Assembly: GCA_018806915.1 (NCBI GenBank)
Contig: JAGKQI010000094.1
Coordinates: 248,001 to 312,000 of the forward strand
Reading direction: 5' to 3'
DNA: 64,000 nucleotides
Source: Phytophthora colocasiae
Lineage: Eukaryota; Oomycota; Peronosporomycetes; Peronosporales; Peronosporaceae
The translations under genes were made by a program, and so were the position numbers. This document shows, piece after piece, positions 1 to 10,660 of this stretch. A model generated the notes under the pieces. The model was not told the DNA's origin, ran no database searches, and saw only the letters and a list, made by a program, of their open reading frames with translations. The first letter of the stretch is position 1. Each line of letters begins with the position of its first letter.

Positions 1-95
1 TTTGAATTCATCTATAATTAAATTGGATATTGTATAAAGAAATATATTTCCAATTCTATATAAATCCTCTTCTGATATATTTGAATTATTTGCTG

Positions 96-180
96 CATAT
101 TTTAAAGCATTATTATTCTTATGTTCAGGTGCTGTAATTCATGCAATGGGTGATGAACAGGATATAAAAAAAATGGGATG
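96..180 (+). pseudogene. nad5: nad5 fragment (mitochondrial origin)
   Basis: The translation runs through a conserved NADH dehydrogenase subunit 5 segment: [17 protein letters not shown] followed by DEQDIKKMG. It stops abruptly at the join with the GC-rich piece. Only about 28 codons survive. Confidence 0.85.
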
Positions 181-490
181 TAGGTAAACGGCCCGGGGAT
201 TTCCGGATTGACGTCGTCCAAGCCTTATCCCAACCACGTCCGACGCACACGCACCTGTACCCACAGCCACCGAGGTATATATATATATTTAATATATAAT
301 AATCCCAATTTTAAAATTTATTTCAAATTTTATATTTTTAATGTAAAAATTAAGAAAAAACAATGTTAGCAAAAAGTATATTTAAAGCTTTAAAAGTGGA
401 ACCTTTAAAAGTAAGTGAAATAAATGATTTTAGAAAATATGATCCATCTAAACACATTAATTTTGCATGGACCTGGTGGGACAGGAAATG

Positions 491-537
491 TAAAGGACTG
501 CAAATCCTTTAATGACGGTTCAAATCCGTCGAACAAG
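491..537 (+). pseudogene. tRNA-Cys(GCA) fragment (mitochondrial origin)
   Basis: An anticodon arm AAAGGA-CTGCAAA-TCCTTT with anticodon GCA is followed by a good T-arm (GACGG-TTCAAAT-CCGTC). The D-arm and the acceptor pairing are not recognisable, so this is a partial tRNA. Confidence 0.6.
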
Positions 538-596
538 TACTGTAAAGGAAAGGTGAAAAAGACCGATAATTCTTTGTGGAAAGATTATCGCTCAAC

Positions 597-711
597 GGAC
601 ATATTTTTAGAGGTTTATATTACGGTTCTTATATTACACCAAGAGAAGCTTTATGGTGTTCAGGTGTAATAATTTTTATTTTAATGATGGCAACTGTAGC
701 TTCAATATAAT
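597..711 (+). pseudogene. cob: cob (cytochrome b) fragment
   Basis: Contains the cytochrome b signature [11 protein letters not shown] and the following helix [15 protein letters not shown], then runs into a stop. Directly after it, 712-765 on the minus strand reads as another cob piece (FYYPNTLGHPD), so two non-adjacent cob segments are joined in opposite orientations. Confidence 0.85.
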
Positions 712-796
712 TATCTGGATGACCTAAAGTATTGGGGTAATAAAATATAAAAATAAAAAATACTAAAAATAGTACCATTAACTTAATTATTGCTAA

Positions 797-946
<150 letters not shown>

Positions 947-1003
947 TAATTAATGTTTCAATTTTAATTTTCATTTTATCTTTTGGTTTAATAAATGAAC
1001 TTT

Positions 1004-1081
1004 AGCTACTTTACGCATTGCAGAATTTGGTTTTTTCGGTGTTGTATTATAAACTTTTAAACAAATACCTTTACGTTCACC
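1004..1081 (-). pseudogene. rps12: rps12 fragment
   Basis: The minus strand encodes [13 protein letters not shown] then [12 protein letters not shown], the N-terminal conserved segment of ribosomal protein S12. An mtDNA-encoded rps12 is consistent with an oomycete mitochondrion. Confidence 0.85.
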
Positions 1082-1187
1082 GCCAACATTTAATTTTTAG
1101 CTTGTTAACCTGCTAAGGTATACATAAAAAATTATTATACTAGTAAATTTAAATAAAATTTATTTATATTTATTAATATAATATTTA

Positions 1188-1256
1188 GTCTGGATAGCTC
1201 AGTTGGTTAGAGTAAAAGACTGAAAATCTTTGTGTCAGTAGTTTAAAGTTAGATTC
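1188..1256 (+). pseudogene. tRNA-Phe(GAA) remnant
   Basis: GTCTGGATAGCTCAGTTGG D-arm context followed by an anticodon arm AAAGACT-GAA-AATCTTT (anticodon GAA). The T-arm and acceptor 3' strand are degenerate, so the gene is probably dead. Confidence 0.6.
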
Positions 1257-1280
1257 TTTCATTTTTCAAAATATCTATAG

Positions 1281-1316
1281 AAGATAGGAACCAAACTGTC
1301 TCACGACGTTCTAAAC
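1281..1316 (+). pseudogene. rnl: Mitochondrial large-subunit rRNA fragment
   Basis: Carries the near-universal 23S-type motif GAACCAAACTGTCTCACGAC followed by GTTCTAAACC from the peptidyl-transferase region. Only about 36 nt are present. Confidence 0.75.
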
Positions 1317-1357
1317 CACTTTTTTTTACCTTTTTTAATAACATATTTAAAAATATT

Positions 1358-1524
1358 TTTTTTTATACTCTTGATGTCATTACCTATTATTAAACAAAGA
1401 TCTGAATCTTCAATTGATTTTAAAGTATTATTAAATAAAAAATTTGAAGTTAAATCAGAATTAATTTTACTTTGTTGATTTTTTAAAAAATGTTCAAAAG
1501 ATATATTAGAAATTCCTATTGCCT
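1358..1524 (-). pseudogene. nad11: nad11 fragment
   Basis: The minus strand reads through a NuoG/NAD11 segment ending in SDLCLIIGNDIKS, typical of the molybdopterin-like domain of complex I subunit NAD11. The frame is open across the piece but has no start or stop of its own. nad11 is mitochondrially encoded in oomycetes, which supports the taxonomic call. Confidence 0.65.
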
Positions 1525-1528
1525 GTTT

Positions 1529-1603
1529 TCGGAAGAAAAGGATTTGAACCTTTGATCTTCTGTTCCCAAAACAGATGCATTAGCCAGACTATGCTACCTT
1601 CCG
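1529..1603 (-). tRNA. tRNA-Pro(TGG), mitochondrial-type copy
   Basis: The minus strand folds as a complete cloverleaf. A 7-bp acceptor (CGGAAGG with the 3' end TTCTTCCG) is followed by an anticodon stem TCTGT/ACAGA with loop TTTGGGA (anticodon TGG) and a T-arm containing GGTTCAAATCC. It is intact as a structure but sits in a numt patch, so nuclear expression is doubtful. Confidence 0.7.
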
Positions 1604-1682
1604 TTTCTTCTAATTGTGTTTCTGTTGTTAACTGTACACTATTTAAATAATTACTAAAAGAAGTTGCTCGTATATCTAAAGT

Positions 1683-3831
1683 AACTTTGACTCAGTTGAC
1701 TTTCTCGATGCACTGAGGCAGGACCGCCTTTTCGATGACATTGGTGGTGATGACTTCAACACTGGTAGCGGGGATTGGCTGCAGGCTCTTGGCTCTGACG
1801 CGGAAGGTGATGAAGACTCGATATTGCAAGACGAAAATGTCGATGTTCCCAGTGATGATAACGCATTGGCCGATGAAAGTGACGAGGAAAGAGCGTTTGA
1901 ACACGATGATGTGCCTGTTGAATTTGGTTTGACTCGCGAGGATCTGGACCGACTGCAAGCCGAGGAGTGGGATGTGCACATGGAGCAAGACGCTGGACGG
2001 ATTCTTCACGATGCTTCGCCGCTGTATGATGGGCCCTTCGGTCCAACGCGTGCCTCGCTTGCTTATGCTGAAGACCCACTAGCTATTTTTTACTTCTTCC
2101 TGCCGAAGGAACTCTGGCGTCGCATTGCTATGGAAACCAACAAGTATCGACGTGACAGCATCAATGTAGTGGCAGAGCAGATGCGTACTCGCGCTCTGCA
2201 GCGCCGTGAAACGGTTCCATCGACTACTGTGCTTACTATCGAGGAGTATCGGAGGAAGCTGGCTCGCAAAAGCGCTATCCAGCCGCACGAGATCGTCCGC
2301 TTCATTGGCCTGTTAGTTGCAAGAGCGCTGAAGCCTCGGCGTGAAAGCCTGAGTCGTCACTGGATCACTAGGGCTGAGGGAGCTCTATCGCGCGGAACGT
2401 TTGGTCAGTTCATGAGTCGTGATCGGTTTCACGACATAGCACGCTACCTGCATTTCAACGACAACGATCGGCAAAGTGACAGCGACGATCGGGCTTTCAA
2501 GATACGGCCAGTCATCCAAGCTTTACAAACGACCTTCTTTCGTGGTTATCGCCTTGGTCCGCGGATTTCGTTTGACGAAGGTATGGTGCCCATGCGCCAC
2601 CGTCGTAACCCGATGCGCCAGTACATGCCCGCGAAGCCCAACAAGTGGGGCACGAAATTCTACCTGACGTGCTGCGCTGAGTCGGCGTATTGCTCCCGGT
2701 ACGGAATCGGATTGTTCCGGATATCCTTCGCACATGACGGATGTCCGTGATATTGTTTATTCTGCTGTTCCGTTATGTGTTCAGTATGTGCCGTAGTGTC
2801 TTCATGACGTCACTAACATTTGCTTTGGTGTTTACAGACTGGAGGTATATTGCGGCAAGGCCAACAAGAACGAAGAAGCTGTCGCACAGCAAGCAGTTGT
2901 GAAGAACGTTGCGAAGGTTCTTCGCGGGTAGCCGGCACAAAGACTGATTTGCACCGATAATTTCTACACCTCCATCCCGCTTTCAGACAAGTTGCTTAGC
3001 ATGGGCCACTACCACGTCGGGACTATACGAAAGGATAGGAAGGGTTGGTGCAAAGCCATCGACTTCAAGCATAAGAAGCGTCCGAAAACGATGCCTAGAG
3101 GGGTCTATCGTATGGCGGTTTGGAGAGGCCGTCCCGAGTTTGTAGCTCTGTCGTGGATGGACAGCAAACCGGTGAGATTTCTAGCAACTGGATGTTCTAC
3201 CCAACTCACCAACGTCTCCCGCCGAGAACCCGGCGGTTTGATCTCCCAAGTGCCGTGTCCTCAGCTTGTACGCGACTACCATGAGGCTATGGGAGGGGTC
3301 GATGTGCACGACCAGCTACGGTTGCAGAGATACTCAATCCAACGAGCGATTCGCATGCGAAAATATTACAAGACGATATTTCTGGGGCTGGTAGATATCG
3401 CTATGGTAAACGCGTTTATCATTCACAAACTTGCGATGCGCACACGCGGGAGAACCGTGCCAACGCACGCCGTGTTCATGCGGCGGCTCCACATCGCGCT
3501 ACTGGGCCAGACGAGCGAAGATTTTGACGGGGACGACGACCTGGCAGCGCTCGTCACCGAGCCGCTCCCTCGAGGCACCCACACGCTCGAGCTAACAGAG
3601 GAGAAGAACGGTCAAAAGCGGCGCCAATGGTTGTGCAAGTTTTGCTCGGCTTACGCCGGTCCGGGCGTCCGCAACTTTGAGACCAGCTATTCCTGCCCGA
3701 CGTGCACGAAGATCAAGAGAGGGCACGTCACCTTGTGCAACAAGGCACGCCGGCTGCAGCACGGCAGCGCTCTCACCTGCAACAAGATCTGGCACCAGAG
3801 CTGGCGAAATGGCATGGCCATCCCACCCTAG
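1683..3831 (+). pseudogene. piggyBac transposase (DDE_Tnp_1_7), spliced, one in-frame stop
   Basis: This encodes the cut-and-paste transposase of the element above. The catalytic aspartates are visible as SFDEGM (codon at 2574), TDNFYTS (2956) and GGVDVHDQ (3301). A C-terminal cysteine-rich zinc-binding domain follows (CKFC, then CPTC, then H and C) and the protein ends at 3831. Reading straight through gives a stop at 2750. Removing a GT-AG intron at 2699-2837 joins CSR to LEVYCGK and restores the expected family sequence. One nonsense codon (TAG, 2929-2931) remains just before the second aspartate motif. There is no ATG at the 5' end, because the frame begins at the numt junction after an acidic stretch rich in D and E. 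All three catalytic residues survive, so it is only lightly decayed. Confidence 0.85.
2699..2837 (+). other. Intron in the piggyBac transposase gene
   Basis: Starts GTACGG and ends TTTACAG, 139 bp. Splicing keeps frame and recreates the conserved AYCSR-LEVYCG block of piggyBac transposases, which is the reason for choosing this donor over the GTATGT at 2784. Confidence 0.75.
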
Positions 3832-4180
3832 TTTCAGCACAATATTCGCTTCGTAGACCGACGTAGGCGCGAGGTTCTTGGTAGTGACTCTGATGAAGAT
3901 GAGTAACGATAATGGAGACAATGGAACGATTCTTGAGTGTTGGTCATTGTCGTGTCGTTACAGTAAAGTGTAACGGTTTTGCAGGGAGATCGCAATAGGC
4001 AGTTATTGTACGCGTTTTTGTACTGCACATCTCTCTGCAGCAGCCAATCCCATGCCTTCTTCGGGCCACGTGTCACGCGAAAGGGCTTGAAACAGCATAT
4101 ATAGTACTGATTTTACGGCATATGTTAATTCATATATTAACAATTCAGGATAATCCGGAACATCCTTCGTAGTAGAGGGG

Positions 4181-4303
4181 TTAAGTGAAACAAATGCATA
4201 TAAAAATATAATTAAAAATGCGCATGATGTTCCATTAGAAATGGGTATTCCTTTAGGTTTATTAGCATTTGGTAGTATTTTTATCGGTTATATTTCTACC
4301 CAC
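4181..4303 (+). pseudogene. nad5: Second nad5 fragment (numt)
   Basis: Reads LSETNAYKNIIKNAHDVP then MGIPLGLLAFGSIFIGYIS, a more C-terminal part of NAD5 than the piece at 96-180. The first TTAA of this fragment is the piggyBac target site. It ends where Gypsy-1 sequence begins. Confidence 0.8.
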
Positions 4304-4353
4304 CAATTCTCTCCTTTCCCTTTTTGCCCAATCAGAACCGAGAAATCTAAATA

Positions 4354-6100
4354 TCAGCCACCCAGATTGTAGAGTTGCTTGACACTTGAATACACTTGTT
4401 GATATTGTGATCCAACGTCTGAAAGTTGACTAGTACATGTGTCTGGGATCGAACTCAAGTTACACATTGCGGTGCGACTTGGAAATGCTTGCAAGATCTC
4501 GAAACTCTCATACGTCATATGCAATTGACCAGGAAGTGCTTGTAACTCAGTTCCTGTGTTGCCTTGGCGTCTCGGACTTCGTCTGGGAAGTAACAGCGAG
4601 TAGGAAATTATCATCGTTGCTTCGTTCGCGTACTGTAGCAGTAGTTGTGGTACATCTTCATACATGGCCTTCAGCGGCTCCCGAGAGTCCTCGATAGTCT
4701 CCACTTGACTTTGATCTCGTAGGCTTCCATGTCAGAGTTCATTCTGTGCTCCAAGATAGACTCCACGGCCATCAGTGTCCCTTGCGAGGCAATATGGTCC
4801 AGTAGTTCTTCGGTCACGTTGAGTGAGTCGTCTGCGTAGAGGTTTAGGCGAGATGGGTGCACATTCACTGAAGTCCCGTTGACCAGATGCTCAACTGTAA
4901 AGTAGTAGTCAGCACTGCCAACCACTCTGTATGGGCCGACCCACATCACGCGTAGCTTGTTTGCATGAAGTTTCTCGTCGACACGCGCAACACGTAGTCT
5001 CCGACCGAGAAGTTCACACGCTGATGGTAATGGTATCGTGCCCGGTAACGTTCAGCTTGGCGCTTGCGTTCTGCCTTGACAGGCTTGTGCATTTCTTGGA
5101 GGTCAGCCCGTAGCTTAGCAAGTTGCTGTTCCGTGCTGGGTCGCGGCTGGTCCAGTGTGGCTACGCGTCCCTTCCCTCCCGGCAAGAATACGGAGTCAAG
5201 GGCATTAGGGCACGGTAGTCCGGTGGACAGCTCAATAGGAGATCGGTTGGCCAGTGACGCAACTGGAGAGTGATTGATGCTTGACTGCACTAGTGGTAGT
5301 AGGTACGGCCAGTCGTGCATGCTCACTTTGAATTCCAGTGCCAATGCCTTCAGTACTTGGGTGATGTCGCGGTTCACCCGCTCTACAGAGCCATTCTTCC
5401 ACGGGGTGTATGCGAAGATGAACTCGAGACGGCTCTTCAGTCGTCGACCTAATTCAGCCATAACCTTGCTCTTGAAGTGTGATCCGGAATCGCTGACCCA
5501 CACACTAGGTGGCCCGAATCGACTGTACCAGTCTAGGATAGAAGTAGCTGCAACTTCCGATGTAGGTCCGTCGCATTCAACCAGCTCCGCGAAATGTGTT
5601 GCTTCATCTTTCAATACTAGTATGTAACGCGACGTTCCAAAGGATTCACCAAGTGTGAGGAAATCCCAGTGCAGGGTGTGGTTGCGTTCGTAGGTATGGT
5701 GTCCCCATCCTCTGTCAGAGGCATCCGAGAGCAGAAACAACTGCTTGTCGGGGTCAGGGTATGCTAGTGTTGCCGAATTGCTCAGGAGTTCCTTCACTGC
5801 TTCAAAATCTTGTTCTTCTTCGGTCGTCAACTCGATCCTTATACCCGCAGCACTCTTCGTCTTTCGTGTGCCCGCCAGTGCAGCATCGAGACGCTCCTGT
5901 AATGGCCGGGCCACACGAGCATAGTCTACAAGCCCAGTACGCATCCAGTTGTTGGCGCATAAAAACTGTTGGAGTTCCGCCGCAGTTACTGGAGTCGGTG
6001 TTTCCCGTAGTGCACGGATTCGCTCGGGGTTGTGGCCGATACCATGTTTGTTGATGATCCTGCCACACCATCGCACTTCCGTGAGAAATACAACACTCTT
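4354..6100 (-). pseudogene. Gypsy-1 RT thumb, partial RNase H, integrase core and chromodomain
   Basis: The frame 4946-6076 carries the RT thumb/connection (MRWCGRIINKHGIGHNPERI) and the first RNase H aspartate (LLSDASDRGWG). It then jumps straight to the integrase region (HTYERNHTLHWDFLTLGESFG), so most of RNase H and the integrase zinc-binding domain are deleted. Integrase core motifs VSDSGSHFKSK and WKNGSVERVNRD are present. In another frame (4671-4949, then 4354-4704) lies the C-terminal chromodomain (EIKVKW, then EDSREPL). The order RT-RH-IN-chromo marks a chromovirus lineage. Confidence 0.8.
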
Positions 6101-6149
6101 TTTTGGATGAGGATGAGGCTGTGTTCATCGAGCTTTTATAAAACAGCCT

Positions 6150-7367
6150 CGATTGCATCCACCAGCTCTTCTTGCGAGTTGGCAAATACCAGCAAGTCAT
6201 CTATCCACACAATCACACATTTGTTGACAAGGTTCCCTAGAACCATTTCCACAGTTGATTGAAAGTGTAGAGCCGCATCACTGCTACCTTATGGCACTCG
6301 AGTTGGCGTGAAAAAACCCTTGTCCGTCATGTATGACAATAATTCTTGGCTGCTCCTGTGGAGAGGAAGCTGCCAGAATCCCTTCAGGAAATCAAACATC
6401 GCGTTGTACATCATACCCTTGCAATGCTCGAGGGCAATCTCCAAGCTTGGCATCACACCAGCGATAGGCTCCGTCATTCCGTTGATCGGTCTGTAGTCAG
6501 TAGTCTGCCTGAACTCTTTGGTGCCTGGCTTGCGGACCGGCAACGCCGGGCAGCACCATCGACTCTCACGGTTCTCGAACACCCAGCCTAGTTCCACTAG
6601 GCGCTTGTTGAATGCTTCTAGGAAAGCGGATTTGTCTGGGCTGTATTGCCGTACCTTGCATCGGTACGGTGTAGCATTCTGCTTCAACCGAATCTTGAGT
6701 GGCGGTACCCTCGCAGGCGGATCATCGCCCAACTCAAGTCGCCAGCCGCTGTACTTGTGGAGCACCTCGTATAGTCGCGTCGTGATATAGTCGTCAATCA
6801 CACCACGGTCGATAGCATCGTACACGAGAGCGTCAACCACATTCTGTACGACCACGGCTTCATTCGGCTTGCATGGTGGCATACCATCCGGCCCATCGAA
6901 CGAGTCATCATCGTCCGGTCCCCGACACGCAAGGTACTCCAATTGTTGCTCAATGTCAATCCCCAGTTCGACGAGCAAAAACTTGCCTATAAGCATCTCG
7001 TTCTCATCCGACTCTATGATCAAACATCTCTTGGGATAAGTCTCACGTCGATCGCGTGAGTAGAGATCAGAGTTGTTACTCCAACTGCCTGCGAGTGCAC
7101 AGGCTCATCTAGCTCAATTAGTTCGACGGTTGGGTCCTGTGCTTGGAGCAGTTCAACGTGTTTCCGGGAGATGATGTTTAAATCGCAGCCACTATCAGCA
7201 CAACATGGCACCTCAACCGTGTCGTTGAGCAAAACCGTTGTGCTTTCGTCACTGACTGGGACAGTAGTTTGTTCTAGGCGCTTGGTTCGGTAACGCTTCG
7301 CCCCATTGCCATTGGCTCCTTTCTTGTTTTTTCTCTCAGCAAAGTAGCGCCTCCTTGGCTGCTTCAT
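6150..7367 (-). pseudogene. Gypsy-1 protease and reverse transcriptase
   Basis: The protease part (7020-7367) has a retropepsin-like CADSGCDLNIIS motif. The RT part follows with PPARVPPLKIRLKQNA, ALPVRKPGTKEFRQTTDYRP and DFLKGFWQLPL. Further down the minus strand (about 6190-6240) the active-site box reads VWIDDLLVFA, a WIDD form in place of the common YLDD. Stops and frame changes separate the pieces near 7020 and 6290, and a stop follows the active-site box near 6140. Confidence 0.75.
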
Positions 7368-8337
7368 CGAGGTCAGGACACTGGCTCAACCAGTGGTCTT
7401 TGCCACAGTGAAAACAACCTGTTCTTGGCTTGCTCTCAGCTGACGGCTGGGATTTCTTCGTTGCGCTTGATTTCACCACCAAGCGGTTTGATTTCGCCGC
7501 ATTGTGCCTTTCGTCAGCGAAACCTTGGTTGTTACTCGGCTTCGGAGGCTTTCCACTGTTCCTCATGGTTCTTGTACCGTCGTCAGTGCGTCGAGGTCGT
7601 TTCGATAGTAGATTGAAAACCTTTTCCTGTTTAAGTGCTTTCTCCTTGACGAGGCAGTCTCGTCCGTCTTGCTAGACGGGTCGACGAGGCGATGGTGCGT
7701 GTCAATTGCATCACGCAGTGCCGCAGGCTCAAGGTGACGTTTAAATATCTTGCACTTCTCGTTGGTACCAGCGACGGTCGAAAAAGTACCAGCTAACCCA
7801 TGCTGCATGATCACCTCATCGCATTTCATGAAATACTTAATCACCCGCGCTTTCACATCGCGCTCTCGCATATCCATCTTCAAGTCGGTCTTGAAAATCG
7901 AGTCGACGTCGATGATGGCGTCGTTCATCACGTTGCTCACAATTTTGTCGAGCTCCGCAACGATACGAGCTTCCGTCACATCCTCGATCGTCGTGTTCCA
8001 CTCGAACTTGCAAAGCGTCTCCAGCAGTTGCCTATTGAACGAATTTTTGACGCTTATCAACGCCTTCGTTCTGTCTTCGCCCGTCGTGGTGCAGCGAGCC
8101 TCGACGGCGTCTTCATACTCCTGACGCTCTCTCTTCTATTTCACTAAGGCCTGGTGGGAGACGTCGGTCAGGTACGGTGGCATTAGCGCAGACGACGTAA
8201 CGGGGATCACCGTAGTAAATTCGGTGTCCGTTGTTGTCCTGTTTGCATCCAGGTTGGTTACTTCAGCGGCTTGGTCGACTTGCATCCTTGGATTGCCTTG
8301 AATCGATCTTCCGCTGCACGAATGACAACTAAAGTTA
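7336..8337 (-). pseudogene. Gypsy-1 gag with CCHC-like knuckle
   Basis: This is the structural capsid-like protein of Gypsy-1. Gag-like helices (for example SVKNSFNRQLLETLCKFEW) align with the Gypsy-2 gag. They are followed by the zinc-knuckle variant CFHCGKDHWLSQC (CX2CX3HX4C, one residue shorter than the usual CX2CX4HX4C). The frame is broken by an amber codon at 8136-8138 and by frame changes near 7565 and 7360. Confidence 0.75.
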
Positions 8338-8341
8338 ACTT

Positions 8342-8667
8342 TGTGACGTGCTGGCAGTTTGCAAAACAAAATGCAACGTGTATTGGTTGCTTTGGTAGTG
8401 CAAAGTAAATTGCAAAGTGATCGATTCTAATGCTAGTCTTTGGGCGCTCTCGCCGGCTGTATTGTCCGTCCAGGGAGCAGCGTCCTTGCAGTTGTTCTTG
8501 ATGCATCCATGCATGCAAGTTAGCCTTGCCAGCTGAGCATGCGTGCGATCTGGCCTGCCGTCTGTGTACTTGTGATGTTGCCGATGAGCTCCGCTCATCC
8601 CAACGCTTTCGGCTGCGGGATTGTTAAGCTGTCAGCAGATGCCTGTTGTCGCCAGGACATCGCCACA
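8342..8667 (-). repeat. Gypsy-1 5' LTR (solo surviving copy)
   Basis: Begins TGTGACG and ends CGCCACA on the plus strand (TG...CA), the same terminal pattern as the Gypsy-2 LTR (TGTGTCG ... CGCCACA). It is flanked internally by the same AAAGTTAACTT leader. 326 bp. No second copy lies in the window. Confidence 0.75.
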
Positions 8668-8702
8668 GTGGGGGCGAGCCGTAACTGGCACAATGAAGAA
8701 GT

Positions 8703-9785
8703 TTACATTGTAGCCCCACCATGACCAGGGTGTGGCGTGAGGGATGCCCATTGCCTTAGCTGCATAGTATACTTCGGAATCATTGCTGGTGCCATCCTGG
8801 TAGTCAATTCACCGCTAATGCGTGTGTAACGGTCCACTGCATCGGATCGCCATCGCCCAAACAGCTTTACTGCTAAACTATCGAATCCAGCGTTGAAAAG
8901 TGCTGACACACCGCCGCTCTGAAGAGAGTGCGAACTGTAATTTGCCGGATCGTGACCTGCCAATTTAGCCGCCTGCTTAATTGCATTGACCATGTCTCGA
9001 ACATGCAGCTTGCAGCTTGCATCGACCTTGCACAGTAAGGTATTAGGCCCGGACCCGAGAGACTTGTGGTGGCTTGTCAGGAACCAAGCTGCTAACACAG
9101 GGCAGCACCAGCTACAGCCGGACCTCGCCATTGTTCGACTAGCTCCAACACCAAATTGGTCTGACTTACTTCCACGGAATTGTATCACGACCGTGGCAAC
9201 ATTCTGAAGTGGCGCAGCGTGGCATCCACTGTGATCGATAAATTTTACATCTGATCTCTGTGTCCAACATGTAGAAAAGTTAGTCCACCGTGTTAATTCT
9301 GGTTCAGTCCATGCTCGTGAAGCTGCGTCCGCCATCCGATTAGTTAGTCCCGGTAGATGCTCCGCCGACACGCGTAAGTTGAAGTACGCTTCGGCCAGAC
9401 CAATAGCTCGATTAATCTCCTGACTGAAGGTATTGCGTGAGTGTAGTCTATTGCACCACGATGCAGCAGACACGTTATCCGTCCAGCATCTTACGTGGAT
9501 GGCCCTACCAAAAGCTTGCCGATGCCATTTTCCACCCCATGTCCAGAGAGCAACAGCCATACTCAAGTGTTCACGAACATTTATCGAAAATTCAGCACCA
9601 TCCGAGCAAACCTGGTCAAAGCGTTCTGCTTCTTCTGCGTCAAATTTAATTTGAAGAAATGAGTCACACGCTGGATCCAGCACAGCTAGCCCCAAGTTAG
9701 ATGCGTCCATGTACAACTCGACTTGTGGAGATGGAAGGTCCCCAAGCATGGAGAGAGGTAATTCCGCACGACAACCATGGTTCAA
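8703..9785 (-). pseudogene. RNase H fused to truncated tyrosine recombinase (DIRS-like)
   Basis: The frame of 360 codons is open, but the protein cannot be active. Residues about 20-160 are a DIRS-type RNase H (VELYMDASNLGLAVLDP, then REHLSMAVAL, then CWTDNVSAASW, then NRMADAASR). The rest is the C-terminal half of a tyrosine recombinase: the GSKSDQ strand, the CPVLAAWFLT helix, HSLQSGG and FGRWRSDAVDRYTR. The usual HxxR box reads HSLQ, so the catalytic Arg is Gln, and the N-terminal half with the first catalytic Arg is missing. An in-frame internal deletion has fused the two domains. Confidence 0.8.
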
Positions 9786-9789
9786 AATT

Positions 9790-10651
9790 TGCTAGAACCA
9801 AATGAGATCTCTCTTGGCTCCGTCTGATAGCTCCACTCTACCAAACCTGGGTGCCGCCGTACATTGAGACTGTAGCCTCTTCTAAAATGGCTTAGCTGTA
9901 CGCAAACAATTCGACACATGCCGAAGTGACCCCAACAGCTTATAAAGCTCAGATTTTGTGGCTGTGCCCTGTTTTGCCATTGCGACAACGCGCTCTCGAG
10001 CCTTGTTGATCTTATCCTGTGGTATTGAGACTGTCCTTCGAACAGTATTCCAGATCAATTCCAACGCCACTAACTCCGAACACCAGGGTGAAAATTTTGC
10101 CTCATTGATAGACCGAGGTCCACGTACAGCCAACATAGCATGCCGAAATGTGGCTTCTGCTAGTTCTAATCTGTTATCCACATCTGGCTCGACCAAGATA
10201 TGGTCGTCAACCCTTTCGTAAGCGAAAAATGGTTCTTCATCGAGAGATTCGGACACTGAAGCTGGTGTGTTACTCCCCAACAACCACGAAATTGCACGTC
10301 CAAACAAAGCGTAGCATGGTGGCGAGCCAGACCAACGTCAATGATGAGAATACCAAGTTCAGGTATGTGTGCCGCCATCCGAAAAACTTGATTTGACCGA
10401 GTTCTTAAATGTCGGAAAGCACCCTTCACGCCACCTTTTAACACACGAATACGGCCTACGTACCCAAGTTTCGCCAAGTTCTCGATACGACGAGCAATTG
10501 TGACTACCGACTCATATCGTACTTTCGGTACGGAATCGACAACGAAAGCATCATTTACAGAGCTTCCTTTGGGGAACGATAAGTCGTGAATGGTACGAAC
10601 TTCGTCTTCCGGACTCGTGTCCTTTTCTACTGCACGGAGAGGGCTGCACAC
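9790..10651 (-). pseudogene. DIRS-like reverse transcriptase
   Basis: Overlapping frames carry RT motifs: TIHDLSFPKGSSVND (fingers, DIRS style), GAFRHLRTRSNQVFRMA (palm), then YERVDDHILVEPD, where VDDH is the active-site pair of aspartates as in DIRS/Ngaro RTs, then KLLGSLRHVSNCL. The reading frame changes near 10170-10300 and again near 9890, so no full-length enzyme can be made. Confidence 0.75.
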
Positions 10652-10660
10652 AACGTTTGG

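Larger units (their letters stand above)
1680..4180 (+). mobile_element. piggyBac-type DNA transposon, 5'-truncated
   Basis: Contains a piggyBac transposase reading frame (separate entry). The right end is sharp: the element stops at 4180 with AGTAGAGGGG and is followed at 4181 by TTAA, the obligate piggyBac target, which here is part of a nad5 sequence. A left terminal repeat (expected TTAA then CCCCTCTACT) is not present near 1680, where the transposase frame instead meets mitochondrial sequence. The left end has therefore been lost. 3835-4180 is the 3' non-coding part with no other feature seen. Confidence 0.8.
4305..8667 (-). mobile_element. Gypsy-1: decayed chromodomain Ty3/Gypsy retrotransposon, 3' LTR missing
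   Basis: Minus-strand order is 5' LTR (8342-8667), gag, zinc knuckle, protease, RT, part of RNase H, integrase and chromodomain. It is a diverged sister of Gypsy-2 (17571-23230), which allows the breaks to be placed. These are an amber codon in gag (8136-8138, where Gypsy-2 has Trp), frame changes near 7565, 7360, 7020, 6290 and 4949, and an internal deletion near 5690 that joins the start of RNase H directly to the integrase catalytic core. The downstream LTR is absent: the sequence runs into nad5 numt near 4304. Confidence 0.85.

Noticed and set aside
1684..1760. Left piggyBac terminus with TTAA
   Set aside because: No CCCCTCTACT-like repeat or TTAA found. The transposase frame runs straight into mitochondrial sequence.
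2699..2760. Similarity of TTCCGGATATCCTTCG in the intron to the piggyBac right end (CCGGAACATCCTTCG)
   Set aside because: Too short and imperfect to claim an internal terminal-repeat copy.
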